In this document: one piece after another, positions 53,364-62,465 of the stretch
How the letters are laid out: each line of letters begins with the position of its first letter
Numbering within the stretch: the first letter of the stretch is position 1
From: Paracoccus alkanivorans
GTDB lineage: Bacteria > Pseudomonadota > Alphaproteobacteria > Rhodobacterales > Rhodobacteraceae
DNA: 64,000 nucleotides
Reading direction: 5' to 3'
NCBI RefSeq assembly: GCF_003697785.1
Contig: NZ_QOKZ01000006.1
Span: forward strand, 124,001-188,000
The notes under the pieces: generated by a model
The model's input: only the letters and a program-made list of their open reading frames with translations
Database searches by the model: none
Told to the model about the DNA's origin: nothing
Position numbers and translations under genes: made by a program

Positions 53364-54873
53364 GAATGGCCTCCTCCACATGGTCAAGCGTGGTTCGGGC
53401 CGGGATGAACTCTTCGATCAGGCGCCCGTCGCGCATATGCAATATCCGGTCCGCGTTGAAATAAACCTCGGGCGCCTCGTCAGAGATCAGCAGGATCGCC
53501 AGCCCGTCCTTTGCCAGTTGATCCACGATGGCAAAGATTCCCGCCCGCGCGCCGACATCGACACCGACGGTAGGGCTGTCCAGGATCAGCAGCTTCGGCT
53601 CGGTCGCCAGCCATTTGGCCAGCACGATCCGCTGCTGGTTGCCGCCCGACAACGTCGATACCGGATCCCCGGCCGCGCCGATCTTGACCCTCAGCCGGTC
53701 GATCCAGTCATCGACCAGCCGCTTTTTCTTTTTCGGAGACAACAGCTTGCCCGGCCCCAACAGGCGGTCAAGCACCGTCACCACGGTATTGTCGGCAATG
53801 GATTGCGGCTGCACCAGCCCCAGTGACAACCGGTCTTCCGAGACATAGGCGATACCGGCGCGGATGGCATCGCGGTTCGATTGCAGGCGCAGCGGCCTGC
53901 CCTGCCAGATGATTTCGCCCGCATCGGGCCGGGTCATGCCAAACAGCGACAGCGCCAGCTCCGTCCGGCCAGAACCGAGGCGCCCCGTCAGGCCGACGAC
54001 CTCGCCCGGCGCGATGTCAAAGCTGACATCCCGGTATTCGCCCTCTCTCGTCAGGTTCTTCACCGACAGGATCGGCGCGGGCCTGTCGGTTCTTTCCGGC
54101 CGCGCGGCATAATCGAAACTGCTGCCGGTCATCAGCTCGGTCAGCCGCGCCTGCGTCATGCCCTCGGTCGAATAGGTTCCCACATAGCGGCCGTCGCGCA
54201 GCACCGTGACCCGTGACGAGATCTCCAGCACTTCGGCAAGCCGGTGCGAGACGAAGACCACCGCGATATTCTGTTCGCTTAGCCGCCGGACAATGGCGAT
54301 CAGCGCATCGGTCTCTTTCTGCGAAAGCGAGGCGGTAGGCTCGTCCATGAAGACCAGCCGCGCATCGGCGACCAGCGCGCGGGCGATAGCCACGAGCTGG
54401 CGGTTGGCGATCGACAGGCTGCGCACCGGCGCATCCAGCGGGATGCTCACGCCCAGGCGTTCTAGTATGGCACCCGCTTCCCTGCGCATGGCGGCGGCAT
54501 CGACCACGCGCGGCCTTGCACCGAGATTGCGTTCGAAGGCGATATTCTCGGCCACCGACATCTCGGGAAACAGCGCCAGATCCTGCCAGATGACCTGGAT
54601 CCCCATCGCCCGTGCCCTGGCCGGGTCGAGGCCGGTCATGTCCTGCCCCTCCCACTCCATGACCGCCCCCGGCTCGGGCCTGTGCACGCCGCTGATGGTC
54701 TTGATCAGGGTCGATTTCCCGCAGCCGTTCTCGCCGGCAAGGCACAGCACCTCGCCCGGACGAATGTTGAAGGAGATGTCATCCAGCGCCTGCACACCGC
54801 CAAAGCGCTTGGAGACATGCTCCAGCCGCAGAAGATACGGGCCACGTTCGTCGGTAGTCGCGTCGTTGTTCAT
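53356..54873 (-). CDS. Sugar ABC transporter ATPase, two nucleotide-binding domains (system 2)
   Basis: A 505-residue ATPase. Domain 1: Walker A GENGCGKST, Walker B LVFMDEPTASLS, but the usual LSGGQ signature reads LSIANRQLVAIA. Domain 2: degenerate Walker [15 protein letters not shown], signature LSGGNQQRIVLAKWL, Walker B LLILDSPTVGVDV, with Ser in place of the catalytic Glu. Such asymmetry is common in sugar importers. It is downstream of its binding-protein gene in the LacI-controlled operon. Confidence 0.92.
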   Translation of the reverse strand: MNNDATTDERGPYLLRLEHVSKRFGGVQALDDISFNIRPGEVLCLAGENGCGKSTLIKTISGVHRPEPGAVMEWEGQDMTGLDPARARAMGIQVIWQDLALFPEMSVAENIAFERNLGARPRVVDAAAMRREAGAILERLGVSIPLDAPVRSLSIANRQLVAIARALVADARLVFMDEPTASLSQKETDALIAIVRRLSEQNIAVVFVSHRLAEVLEISSRVTVLRDGRYVGTYSTEGMTQARLTELMTGSSFDYAARPERTDRPAPILSVKNLTREGEYRDVSFDIAPGEVVGLTGRLGSGRTELALSLFGMTRPDAGEIIWQGRPLRLQSNRDAIRAGIAYVSEDRLSLGLVQPQSIADNTVVTVLDRLLGPGKLLSPKKKKRLVDDWIDRLRVKIGAAGDPVSTLSGGNQQRIVLAKWLATEPKLLILDSPTVGVDVGARAGIFAIVDQLAKDGLAILLISDEAPEVYFNADRILHMRDGRLIEEFIPARTTLDHVEEAIHA

Positions 54874-54969
54874 GGCGGAAACTCTTCGTCCGGGCCGTGG
54901 CGGCCAGGCTCGTTTCGGGTGAACGGAACAGCGGGCCGGCCGGAAAACGCACCGGCCCTGCTTGCGGCC

Positions 54970-55974
54970 TTACAGGCCCAACGCGGCGAGATCGTCGACC
55001 GTGTCGGGATTTATCTCGACCAGCTGATCGACGATGATGTCCTTGTTCTCGGCATCCGGCTCGACCACGCCAAGCCCCTCGATCTCCATACCGGATTCGA
55101 TCGGCTCGCCATTGGCGATCATGTTCCCGAGCGTCACGAACACTTCGCCCGCCTGTTTCGGATTCCACATGTAGCCACCGGTCAGGATTCCGTCATGCAT
55201 CAGCTGACGCCCCTGCCCCGGCGAGAACGGCCCCATCACCAGGATCTCGCCACCCTTGCGCCGTTCCTCGACGGCGCGCGCGGCGCCGATCGGCCCCTGG
55301 CTGCCAAAGGCCAGGAAGCCTTTCAGATCCTCGTGGGCACGCATCAGGTCAAGTGCCGTACGCCGCGACGCGTCCACGTCCTCGGCCACGCCGTAACGGT
55401 CGCCGACGACTTCCATATCGGGGTAGTTTTCCTCGATATAGGCGATGGCGGCATCGGCCCAGGCATTGTGCAGCGGCACGGTCAGACCGCCGACGAATAC
55501 CGCGTATTTTCCCTTGCCGCCCAGCATCTCGCCAAGCTGCTTGCCATAGGCTTCGCCGAACCCCTTGGCCGAGGCCAGTTCGAAATTCCAGTCGACATTC
55601 TCCTGGTCCGGCGATTCATGGGAAATAACGTGGATACCCTGTTCCTTGGCCCGGGCCAGCACCGGTTCAAGCACGGCGGCATCGTTCGGCACGACGCCGA
55701 TCACATCGACCCCCTGCGCGATCAGATCCTCGACGGCACGGACCTGCAAGGCCGGATCCGAGCTGGTCGGGCCGACCATGAAAGCCTCGACTCCCAGTGT
55801 CTCGGCGCGTTCCTTGATGCCGGCCTCCATCGCGTTGAACCACGGGATGCCGCCGATCTTGACGACGACGCCGATGGTCGTCTTGTCGTCCTGGGCAAAC
55901 GCCGTGCCCGCCATCAGCCCGGTCGCAACGGCAGCGCCAATCAGCACCCGGCGTGTGAAACTCAGTCTTGTCAT
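54970..55974 (-). CDS. Sugar ABC transporter periplasmic binding protein (system 2)
   Basis: A 334-residue protein of the AI-2/rhamnose/autoinducer-type Peripla_BP_4 group from ATG 55974. The signal peptide (SFTRRVLIGAAVATGLMAG, cut after AFA) has an Arg pair. GVVVKIGGIPWFNAMEAGIK, VDVIGVVPNDAAVLEPVLAR, HVISHESPDQENVDWN and GFLAFGSQGPIGAAR follow; the HESP/DWN stretch is typical of LsrB- and RhaS-like proteins. First gene of the second operon, facing the LacI gene across an operator. Confidence 0.88.
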   Translation of the reverse strand: MTRLSFTRRVLIGAAVATGLMAGTAFAQDDKTTIGVVVKIGGIPWFNAMEAGIKERAETLGVEAFMVGPTSSDPALQVRAVEDLIAQGVDVIGVVPNDAAVLEPVLARAKEQGIHVISHESPDQENVDWNFELASAKGFGEAYGKQLGEMLGGKGKYAVFVGGLTVPLHNAWADAAIAYIEENYPDMEVVGDRYGVAEDVDASRRTALDLMRAHEDLKGFLAFGSQGPIGAARAVEERRKGGEILVMGPFSPGQGRQLMHDGILTGGYMWNPKQAGEVFVTLGNMIANGEPIESGMEIEGLGVVEPDAENKDIIVDQLVEINPDTVDDLAALGL

Positions 55975-56042
55975 GGATTTTCCTCCCTCTCCTGTCACAC
56001 AGCAACCGACTTTCCACCGATCGGATTTCGCTGTTGAACTTC

Positions 56043-56060
56043 TGCTAAATCCATTTAGCA
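56043..56060. promoter_or_regulatory. Perfect LacI-family operator TGCTAAATCCATTTAGCA
   Basis: TGCTAAAT and ATTTAGCA form a perfect palindrome with a CC centre, the classic LacI-family layout. It lies 69 bases upstream of the binding-protein start (55974) and about 100 bases before the divergent LacI start (56163), so it can control both. Confidence 0.85.
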
Positions 56061-56162
56061 TATTTCGTCAACAGGCAAATTTTCTGCCGATGCGGGGGCA
56101 GATTTCCACCCTATTGCGGGATAGATGGAAAACACCCCGCGAAAGAAGGTCATATAACCGCT

Positions 56163-57185
56163 ATGAACAGGCAGGGAAAAAAGATCACGATCAGGGAACT
56201 CGCCGAGGCCGCCGGAACTTCCGCGGCAACAGCGAGCCTGGTGATGAACGGTTCATGGAAACAGCACCGGATCAATCCCGATACGGCCGAACGGATACGG
56301 GTGCTGGCCCAGCAACTCGGCTACCAGCCGAATCAGCGGGCCCGGGCGCTCAGGCTCAGCCGGTCATCGCTTTCGGGCCTTATCATCCCCCATCATCGCA
56401 ACCGATTCTTCGCCGGGCTGGCAGAGCATTTCGAACATGAATCCCATCGCCGCGGGCTGATTCCGATCATCGGCAGCACGCAGCGCGTTCCCGAGATCGA
56501 GGACAAGGTCGGCGCATCGATGATCGCGCAGGAGGTCGAGTTCCTGGTCCTGGCAGGGATCAGGAATCCGTCGAAGATCAATGCCATGAGCCGCAGGGCG
56601 GGTGTGCGCTGCGTCAATCTCGACCTGCCCGGGAAGGATACGTTCTCGGTCGTGACCGACAATATGGGCGGGGCGCTGGAACTGACCCGCCGGCTGCTGG
56701 CCGGGCTGCCCCTGAACGCTCCGGTGATGTTTCTTGGCGGGCGCATGCGCGAATACGCCACCGATCTGAGGATCGAGGGCTTTCACGCCGCATTGAGCGA
56801 GACCGGGCGGGCAAAAACATCGGCAACCGTCTTGTGCTGCGGCTATGATCCGCAAGCCGCCCGCGACGCCTTGCAGCGGATAATCGATGCGGGAAACGAC
56901 CTGCCCGCCGCGCTTCTGGTCAACTCGATCACCGCCTTCGAGGGCTTCGCCACCCTCTGGCGCGATCATCCGGAGCTGTTCAGCGGTATTCGGGTCGCCT
57001 GCTTTGACTGGGATCCTTTCGCGTCATGCCTGCCGATAGAGACAATCATGCTGCGGCAGGATGTCGAGGGGCTTATCGGCCGCTGCTTCGACTGGTTCGA
57101 TGCCGGACAGGAGCGCGCCGGAGAACTGGTCCTTGTCCCGCCGCGGGTCGTTCTGGACAACTATCCTCCCGACAGGAACAAATGA
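56163..57185 (+). CDS. LacI-family transcriptional regulator
   Basis: A 340-residue repressor. The HTH is ITIRELAEAAGTSAATASLV then MNGSWKQHRINPDTAERI, and the hinge helix is LGYQPNQRARALRL. The effector domain (LIIPHHRNRFFAGLAEHFEH, CVNLDLPGKDTFSVVTDN) resembles sugar-binding regulators such as RbsR. It is divergent from the second ABC operon and probably binds the palindrome at 56043, releasing it when a pentulose or pentose is bound. Confidence 0.9.
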   Translation: MNRQGKKITIRELAEAAGTSAATASLVMNGSWKQHRINPDTAERIRVLAQQLGYQPNQRARALRLSRSSLSGLIIPHHRNRFFAGLAEHFEHESHRRGLIPIIGSTQRVPEIEDKVGASMIAQEVEFLVLAGIRNPSKINAMSRRAGVRCVNLDLPGKDTFSVVTDNMGGALELTRRLLAGLPLNAPVMFLGGRMREYATDLRIEGFHAALSETGRAKTSATVLCCGYDPQAARDALQRIIDAGNDLPAALLVNSITAFEGFATLWRDHPELFSGIRVACFDWDPFASCLPIETIMLRQDVEGLIGRCFDWFDAGQERAGELVLVPPRVVLDNYPPDRNK

Positions 57186-57225
57186 CGGGCATGGAACCGG
57201 CGCTCCTTGAGCTCGCGGATGAATG

Positions 57226-57301
57226 AAAAAACCTGAAGGGCGTGCGGCAGGCTGGAGCGAGGCAATACCCCGGCCATCGCGGAACACGAAAACCCATCAG
57301 G
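57226..57301 (-). ncRNA. Structured RNA or terminator downstream of zapA
   Basis: On the minus strand CCTGATGGG (57301-57293) pairs with CCCTTCAGG (57240-57232) with one mismatch, extended by CGTG/CACG, and is followed by six T. Inside, GCGA(T)GGC and GCCTCGC form a second hairpin. In alphaproteobacteria 6S RNA often follows zapA, but this folded unit is only about 70 bases, shorter than 6S. It may be a 3' portion of a longer RNA, a small RNA, or the terminator of the zapA transcript. Confidence 0.4.
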
Positions 57302-57314
57302 CCCGACAGGCCGC

Positions 57315-57677
57315 TCAGCCGTTCTGCTGATCCTCCAGGCGCTCGGCCAGCGATTCAGCGCGGGCGGCCAGTTCGGCCATCGCCTCTTTCAGGTCGGACG
57401 GGATCACCGGCACCTCGACGCGAGTCGGGTTGGATTGCAGGCGATTGGCAAGCCTCTCGGCCTTCTCGGCGCGCGCCTCCACCGACGCGAAACGATCCGC
57501 CAGCATCAGCCCCGCCAGCAGCAACAGCCTTGGCTCGGGCATCCGGCCCGCCTGCTCGATGATCTGCCGCGCCTCGCCATCCAGAATGGCGGCGGCACGC
57601 TGCAACTGCTTTTCCTCGCCATCCTGGGTTCCAAGATTGTATTGCTTGTGCCCGATGGTGAATTCGACTTCCGCCAT
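57315..57677 (-). CDS. zapA: Cell division protein ZapA
   Basis: A 120-residue FtsZ-ring-associated protein. The N-terminal fold reads EFTIGHKQYNLGTQDGEEKQ then RAAAILDGEARQIIEQ and LLLLAGLMLADRF, matching ZapA; the C-terminal half is a coiled coil (AELAARAESLAERLEDQQ). It bundles FtsZ protofilaments. It begins at the base after the upstream coiled-coil gene's stop codon, the arrangement usual in Rhodobacterales. Confidence 0.9.
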   Translation of the reverse strand: MAEVEFTIGHKQYNLGTQDGEEKQLQRAAAILDGEARQIIEQAGRMPEPRLLLLAGLMLADRFASVEARAEKAERLANRLQSNPTRVEVPVIPSDLKEAMAELAARAESLAERLEDQQNG

Positions 57678-58286
57678 TTACTTGTCCTCCACCCCGGTTC
57701 CGTCATCGGGCGCGTCGCCATATACACCGGAGAAAACGCCCTGCTCCTTCCGGCGGCCGCCATCTTCCTCGTCTTCAGGCACGCCGACATCATCACCGGC
57801 CATCTCCGGCACGGGCGCCGGGCTGTGATCGGCTTCGGGCAACAATCGCTCCAGTTCGATGATGATATCGCCGAGATTCGAAATCTCGGCGGCGCGGGCG
57901 GCCCGCAGGGCCTCGATCTCGGCCTCCAGCGCCTCGCGGATGGCGGTGACGGAATCCCCGTCGGCCTGCGCGGCGGTCTCGATCAGCACCCGGTTCGCCG
58001 CCGCGAGTTCATCATTCGCCGCCGCCAGCCTCGCCGCCTGCTCGCCCGCCTCGAAAAGCCGGTCTCCGGGATCGTCGGACGCGACTGCATCCGGGCTCTT
58101 TCGGAGTTCCGCGATTTCGGCCCTGAGCCGGGCATTCTCAGCCTGCGTCGCCTCCAGCGCGGCCCGCAGATCCGGATCGCCTGCGGCAAGCGGCTGCGCG
58201 GATCGGAAGCGGCCTGTTTCAAGAAGCTGGTCAATGCGATCGAGTGCGGCGCTGAGACGGCGTTCACTGGCGGTAATTTCGCTCAT
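57678..58286 (-). CDS. Coiled-coil protein upstream of zapA
   Basis: A 202-residue, Ala/Glu-rich protein, mostly long coiled coil (RAALEATQAENARLRAEIAE; AARLAAANDELAAANRVLIE; AIREALEAEIEALRAARAAE), then an acidic disordered tail (about 150-202). Such genes commonly precede zapA in this bacterial group. A division-related role is inferred from linkage; no enzymatic motif is visible. Confidence 0.65.
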   Translation of the reverse strand: MSEITASERRLSAALDRIDQLLETGRFRSAQPLAAGDPDLRAALEATQAENARLRAEIAELRKSPDAVASDDPGDRLFEAGEQAARLAAANDELAAANRVLIETAAQADGDSVTAIREALEAEIEALRAARAAEISNLGDIIIELERLLPEADHSPAPVPEMAGDDVGVPEDEEDGGRRKEQGVFSGVYGDAPDDGTGVEDK

Positions 58287-58346
58287 CGTGGCAGTCCTTC
58301 GGAATCGATATCCCCGGTTTTGACACCCATGGACCGATAAAACAAG

Positions 58347-58371
58347 AACGGGCGGGAAAATCCCGCCCGTT
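58347..58371. terminator. Strong hairpin terminator between the BCCT and coiled-coil genes
   Basis: AACGGGCGGGA (58347-58357) pairs with TCCCGCCCGTT (58361-58371) around a 3-base AAA loop. It lies just downstream of the BCCT gene (leftward) and just upstream of the coiled-coil gene start. No long T run is visible. Confidence 0.7.
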
Positions 58372-58392
58372 CCGATGACTATCGCCGCAAAC

Positions 58393-60180
58393 TCAGGCGA
58401 GTTCTCGCCGCTCCGCGATCAGCCCTTTCACCATGGCCCAACAGGCGCCCAGCAGGACCAGGGTGAACGGGAAGCCCGCCGAGACGGCCATCGCCTGCAA
58501 CGCGGTCAACCCACCGCCCAGCAACAGGGCGATAGCGACCAGACCCTCGATCGAGCACCAGAAGATCCGCTGCGGAACCGGCGAGTTCACCTTGCCGCCC
58601 GCCGAGATCGTGTCGATCACTAGCGAGCCCGAGTCGGAAGAGGTCACGAAGAACACGATGACCAGCACGATCCCGACAAAGCTGGTGATCGCCGTCAGCG
58701 GCAGATGCGAGAGCATCTCGAACAGCTTCAGCTCCAGCGCGGCATCGGTGATCGTGCTGACCCCTCCCTGGGTCAGCGATACCGCCGTGCCGCCAAGCGC
58801 GGTCATCCACAGCACCGAGATCAGCGACGGCACGATCAGCACCGCGATAAGGAACTCGCGCACGGTGCGCCCGCGCGAGACACGGGCGATGAACATGCCG
58901 ACAAACGGGGACCAGCTTATCCACCAGGCCCAGTAGAAGGCAGTCCAGCCCTGCCGGAAATTGTCATCCGTGCGTCCGAACGGGTTGGACAGCGGAATCA
59001 GCTCTTTGGCATAAGCACCGAGATTGCCGAAGAAGCCGGTGATGATGGCCATGGTCGGCCCTACCGCGATCACGAAGAACAGCAGGATCACTGCAAGGAT
59101 CATGTTGATCTCGGACAACCGCTTCACGCCCTTTTCCACGCCCAGGACGACCGACATCGTGGCGACGAAGGTGATGGCGATGATCAGGACGATCTTGGTT
59201 GTGCCGCTTGCCGTCAGACCCAGAAGGAACTCCAGCCCCGCGGCAGCCTGTTCTGCCCCCAGTCCCAGAGATGTGGCCAGTCCGAACAGCGTCGCCAGCA
59301 CTGCCAGCACATCGATGATATGGCCCGGCCAGCCCCAGACCGCCTCACCGAAGAGCGGATAAAAGACCGAGCGCAGGGTCAGCGGCAGCCCCTTGTTATA
59401 GGCGAACAGCGCCAGCGACAGCGCGACGACGGCATAGATGGCCCAGGGATGCAGGCCCCAGTGGAAAATCGTCGCGGCCATGCCGAGGCGACGTGCGGCG
59501 GCCTCGTCGCCCTCCGCCCCGTTCAACGGCGCCCAATCGGTGCGCACACCATCCTCGACGGTGGGTCCGTCAAAGGCGGCCTGGAAATGCCCGAGGGGTT
59601 CGCTGACACCATAGAACATCAGCCCGATCCCCATGCCAGCGGCGAACAGCATCGCGAACCAGCCGGTATAGGTGAAATCGGGCGTCGCCTCCGGTCCGCC
59701 GAGCCGTATCTTGCCGAGCGGCGAGAAGATCAGCCCGAGGCTGAGCAGCACGAAGATATTCCCGGCCAGCAGAAAGAACCAATCCAGGTTCGAGGTCAGC
59801 GAGTCGCGCAGACCGGTAAAGACAAGCTCGATTCCGCTGGATTGCGCAACACCGTCGATGGGTGGCACCGCCGTCGCGTATTGCAGGATGACCGTTCCAA
59901 GGGTGAAGAGCACGGCAGAGCCCGCTGAAATCGCGAAGACCGGGTTATGGATATCGAAGGGAAACGGAGCCTGTCCCTCGATATTGTCCTGCCCGATCTG
60001 GAATTCGGTCGCGATGATCTCGGTCGGTCCTTCGGGCTGTGGCATCGCCTCCATGCCCGGATCGGGCTCGGGCTCAAAGCGGCCGCTCAGGGCGTCGCGT
60101 TCGCGCCGCTCGTCGCCGGGCCGGCCTTTATGCCCCTTGCGCAGCCCCTTGCCGGGTGGGTTGGGTGTTTGATCTGACAT
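58393..60180 (-). CDS. BCCT-family betaine/choline/carnitine transporter
   Basis: A 595-residue secondary transporter from ATG 60180 (AAAGGGA upstream). The first 70 residues are hydrophilic; twelve transmembrane segments follow. The family signature FYWAWWISWSPFVGMFIARV and MFYGVSEPLGHFQAAF (substrate-site Trp/Gly region) are present, with LGLGAEQAAAGLEFLLG. It probably imports glycine betaine or a related osmolyte by a sodium gradient. Substrate choice is uncertain. Confidence 0.9.
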   Translation of the reverse strand: MSDQTPNPPGKGLRKGHKGRPGDERRERDALSGRFEPEPDPGMEAMPQPEGPTEIIATEFQIGQDNIEGQAPFPFDIHNPVFAISAGSAVLFTLGTVILQYATAVPPIDGVAQSSGIELVFTGLRDSLTSNLDWFFLLAGNIFVLLSLGLIFSPLGKIRLGGPEATPDFTYTGWFAMLFAAGMGIGLMFYGVSEPLGHFQAAFDGPTVEDGVRTDWAPLNGAEGDEAAARRLGMAATIFHWGLHPWAIYAVVALSLALFAYNKGLPLTLRSVFYPLFGEAVWGWPGHIIDVLAVLATLFGLATSLGLGAEQAAAGLEFLLGLTASGTTKIVLIIAITFVATMSVVLGVEKGVKRLSEINMILAVILLFFVIAVGPTMAIITGFFGNLGAYAKELIPLSNPFGRTDDNFRQGWTAFYWAWWISWSPFVGMFIARVSRGRTVREFLIAVLIVPSLISVLWMTALGGTAVSLTQGGVSTITDAALELKLFEMLSHLPLTAITSFVGIVLVIVFFVTSSDSGSLVIDTISAGGKVNSPVPQRIFWCSIEGLVAIALLLGGGLTALQAMAVSAGFPFTLVLLGACWAMVKGLIAERRELA

Positions 60181-60419
60181 GCGTCCCTTTCTCGTTCCGT
60201 TTCGGTTTCGGTCGGGTCGGTCCGGCACTGCCGTGGATCAGGGATCTCACGCAGCGCTCACTGACATTCACATTCCTATCACAATGACCAAAGGGCTGCA
60301 AAAAGCGCCACATTTACGACAGGTTGCCGGTCACAAACGACCAATACCCCGCTGGTGCTTGACCTTCGCGGTGCCGCGGGGGAAAAATGGACGGCATTTG
60401 GCAATCCGCCGGAGACCCG

Positions 60420-61076
60420 ATGGGCAAGGAAAATCGTAGTTTCGTCGTCGTCGGTCTTGGCTCTTTCGGCGGCGTGGTCGCAGCGGAACTGGCGCGGTTC
60501 GGCAATCGTGTCCTGGGCGTGGACAGGGATCACAAACGGGTCGCGGCACTGGCCGAACAGCTTTCCAACGTGGTGATACTCGACGCCACCGACGAGGGCG
60601 CGCTGCGCGAGGCCGGGGCGGATCGTTACGATGTCGGGCTGGTGTCGATCGGCAATGACCTGGAAAGCAGCGTCATCGCGGCAATGAACCTGCGGCTGAT
60701 CGGGATCGAGACCATCTGGGCCAAGGCCGAAAGCCGCACCCATCACCGCATCCTTTCCAAGGTCGGCGCCGATCGGGTGGTTCTGCCGGGACTCGAAATG
60801 GGCCGTCATACCGCGCAGATGCTGAACAATCCGGCGGTGCAGGATTACGTCAGCCTCGGCAACGGGTTCTCGGTGGTCAACCTGCTGATCCCCGAACGGC
60901 TGAAGGGCAGGAAGCTGTCCGACCTGCCGTTCAATTCCGCCATCACCAGGCTGGGAATGATGCGCGGCACCGAGTATTTCGATCTGCACGAGTGCGACCC
61001 GGTCCTGATGACCAATGACCGGCTGCTGCTGCTGGGCAAGCGGGCCGAACTGACCCAGTTTGGCGACCAGTTGTGA
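60420..61076 (+). CDS. Potassium uptake regulatory subunit (KtrA/TrkA N-domain)
   Basis: A 218-residue peripheral protein. The NAD-binding fold VVVGLGSFGGVVAAELARFG with GVDRDHKRV, then VILDATDEGALREAGADRYD, is the TrkA-N domain; residues about 145-215 form a TrkA-C domain (LIPERLKGRKLSDLPF). It gates the potassium channel encoded next. The start MGKENRSF at 60420 was preferred. Its TGA overlaps the GTG of trkH. Confidence 0.9.
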   Translation: MGKENRSFVVVGLGSFGGVVAAELARFGNRVLGVDRDHKRVAALAEQLSNVVILDATDEGALREAGADRYDVGLVSIGNDLESSVIAAMNLRLIGIETIWAKAESRTHHRILSKVGADRVVLPGLEMGRHTAQMLNNPAVQDYVSLGNGFSVVNLLIPERLKGRKLSDLPFNSAITRLGMMRGTEYFDLHECDPVLMTNDRLLLLGKRAELTQFGDQL

Positions 61077-62419
61077 AGCTTCCATTCTGGACTGCCCTGC
61101 GGCGCTGGCTTGGACGGACACCGCCGCCCGCGGTGCTGGCCACGCTTTACATGGTGCTGATCCTGCTGGGCGGCCTGGCACTGATGCTGCCCTGCATGAC
61201 ACGAGAGGCGATCAGCCTCAGCGACGCGCTTTTCACCTCGACCTCGGCCGTGACCGTGACCGGGCTTGCCGTGATCGATACGGAGCTGACGCTGACCTTC
61301 TGGGGCCAGCTTGTGCTGGTGCTGCTGATCCAGCTGGGCGGCTTGGGGCTGATGACCTTCGCCGTGCTGGTCCTGTCGGCACTGGGGCTGCCGCTTGGCA
61401 TCACCCATCACACCTATCTGCGCGAGGACCTCAACCAGACTTCCTATGTCCGGCTGATGAAACTGGTGAAGACGATCTTCCGGGTCGTGCTGATGGCCGA
61501 GATCGCGGGCGCGATGCTGCTTTGCCTGGTCTTTATCCCGAGCACCGGGCTGGGGCCGGGATTGTGGCACGCGGTCTTCCACTCGGTCTCGGCCTTCAAC
61601 AATGCGGGCTTCTCGACCTTTTCATCGGGGCTGACGGGCTATGCCACCGATCCCGTCGTCAACAGCGTCATCCCGCTGCTGTTCATCATTGGCGGCATCG
61701 GCTATGTGGTCATCTCGGATGTCTTCCGGCAGCGGTTCTGGCATAGCTGGTCGCTGCATACCAGGCTGATGCTGGTGGGCACGGTGGCGCTGGTGGTGAT
61801 CGGGGTCGGACTGACCGCCATTCTTGAATGGAACAATCCCCGCACGCTCGGCGCCTATGACAGCGCCACATCGCGGATGACGATCGCGTGGTTCCAGGGC
61901 GTGACGACGCGGACGGCGGGATTCAACACCACCGATATCGGCGGGCTGCATGATTCCACCTCGCTGCTCTACATGGCGCTGATGGTGATCGGCGGCGGGC
62001 CGACCTCGACGGCGGGCGGCGTCAAGGTAACGACGGTGGTTGTCATGCTGCTGGCCACGCTGGCCTTCTTTCGCCGCCGCACCGAGATATGGGCCTTCGG
62101 GCGTTCGGTCGGACTGGACGAGGTGCTCAAGGTCATGGCCCTGATCGCCATCGCCGCGATGCTGCTATTCACGGCAATGTTCCTGATGACGGCCACCCAT
62201 GACGGCCATTTTCTCGATATCAGCTTCGAGGTCGCCTCGGCCTTCAGCAATACCGGCCTGACGCGCAGTTACACCACCGAACTGAACGAGCTTGGTCGTG
62301 GCGTCATCATGCTGGTGATGTTCCTGGGCCGGGTCGGGCCGCTGACGCTCGGCTTTTTCCTTGCCACACGCATCCCCCCCCGCGTCCGCTATCCCGAGGG
62401 TCAGGTCCATCTTGGCTGA
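61073..62419 (+). CDS. Potassium uptake protein (TrkH/KtrB family)
   Basis: A 448-residue membrane protein from GTG 61073. Four pore loops line the selectivity filter: TSTSAVTVTGLAVID, FHSVSAFNNAGFSTF, QGVTTRTAGFNTTD and ASAFSNTGLTRSY. IGGGPTSTAGGVKVTT is the intramembrane-loop region. Together with the TrkA-type subunit it forms a KtrAB-like system for potassium uptake, useful together with the neighbouring betaine transporter in osmoadaptation. Confidence 0.92.
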   Translation: MKLPFWTALRRWLGRTPPPAVLATLYMVLILLGGLALMLPCMTREAISLSDALFTSTSAVTVTGLAVIDTELTLTFWGQLVLVLLIQLGGLGLMTFAVLVLSALGLPLGITHHTYLREDLNQTSYVRLMKLVKTIFRVVLMAEIAGAMLLCLVFIPSTGLGPGLWHAVFHSVSAFNNAGFSTFSSGLTGYATDPVVNSVIPLLFIIGGIGYVVISDVFRQRFWHSWSLHTRLMLVGTVALVVIGVGLTAILEWNNPRTLGAYDSATSRMTIAWFQGVTTRTAGFNTTDIGGLHDSTSLLYMALMVIGGGPTSTAGGVKVTTVVVMLLATLAFFRRRTEIWAFGRSVGLDEVLKVMALIAIAAMLLFTAMFLMTATHDGHFLDISFEVASAFSNTGLTRSYTTELNELGRGVIMLVMFLGRVGPLTLGFFLATRIPPRVRYPEGQVHLG

Positions 62420-62465
62420 TCGCGCCGCCCGTCCTATAAGCGCCATGCAATGAGAAGGATATCCC

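Noticed and set aside
57315..57420. A full-length 6S RNA overlapping the zapA 3' end
   Set aside because: Extending the folded element to about 160 bases would require invading the zapA coding sequence, and I could not see a matching 5' closing strand.
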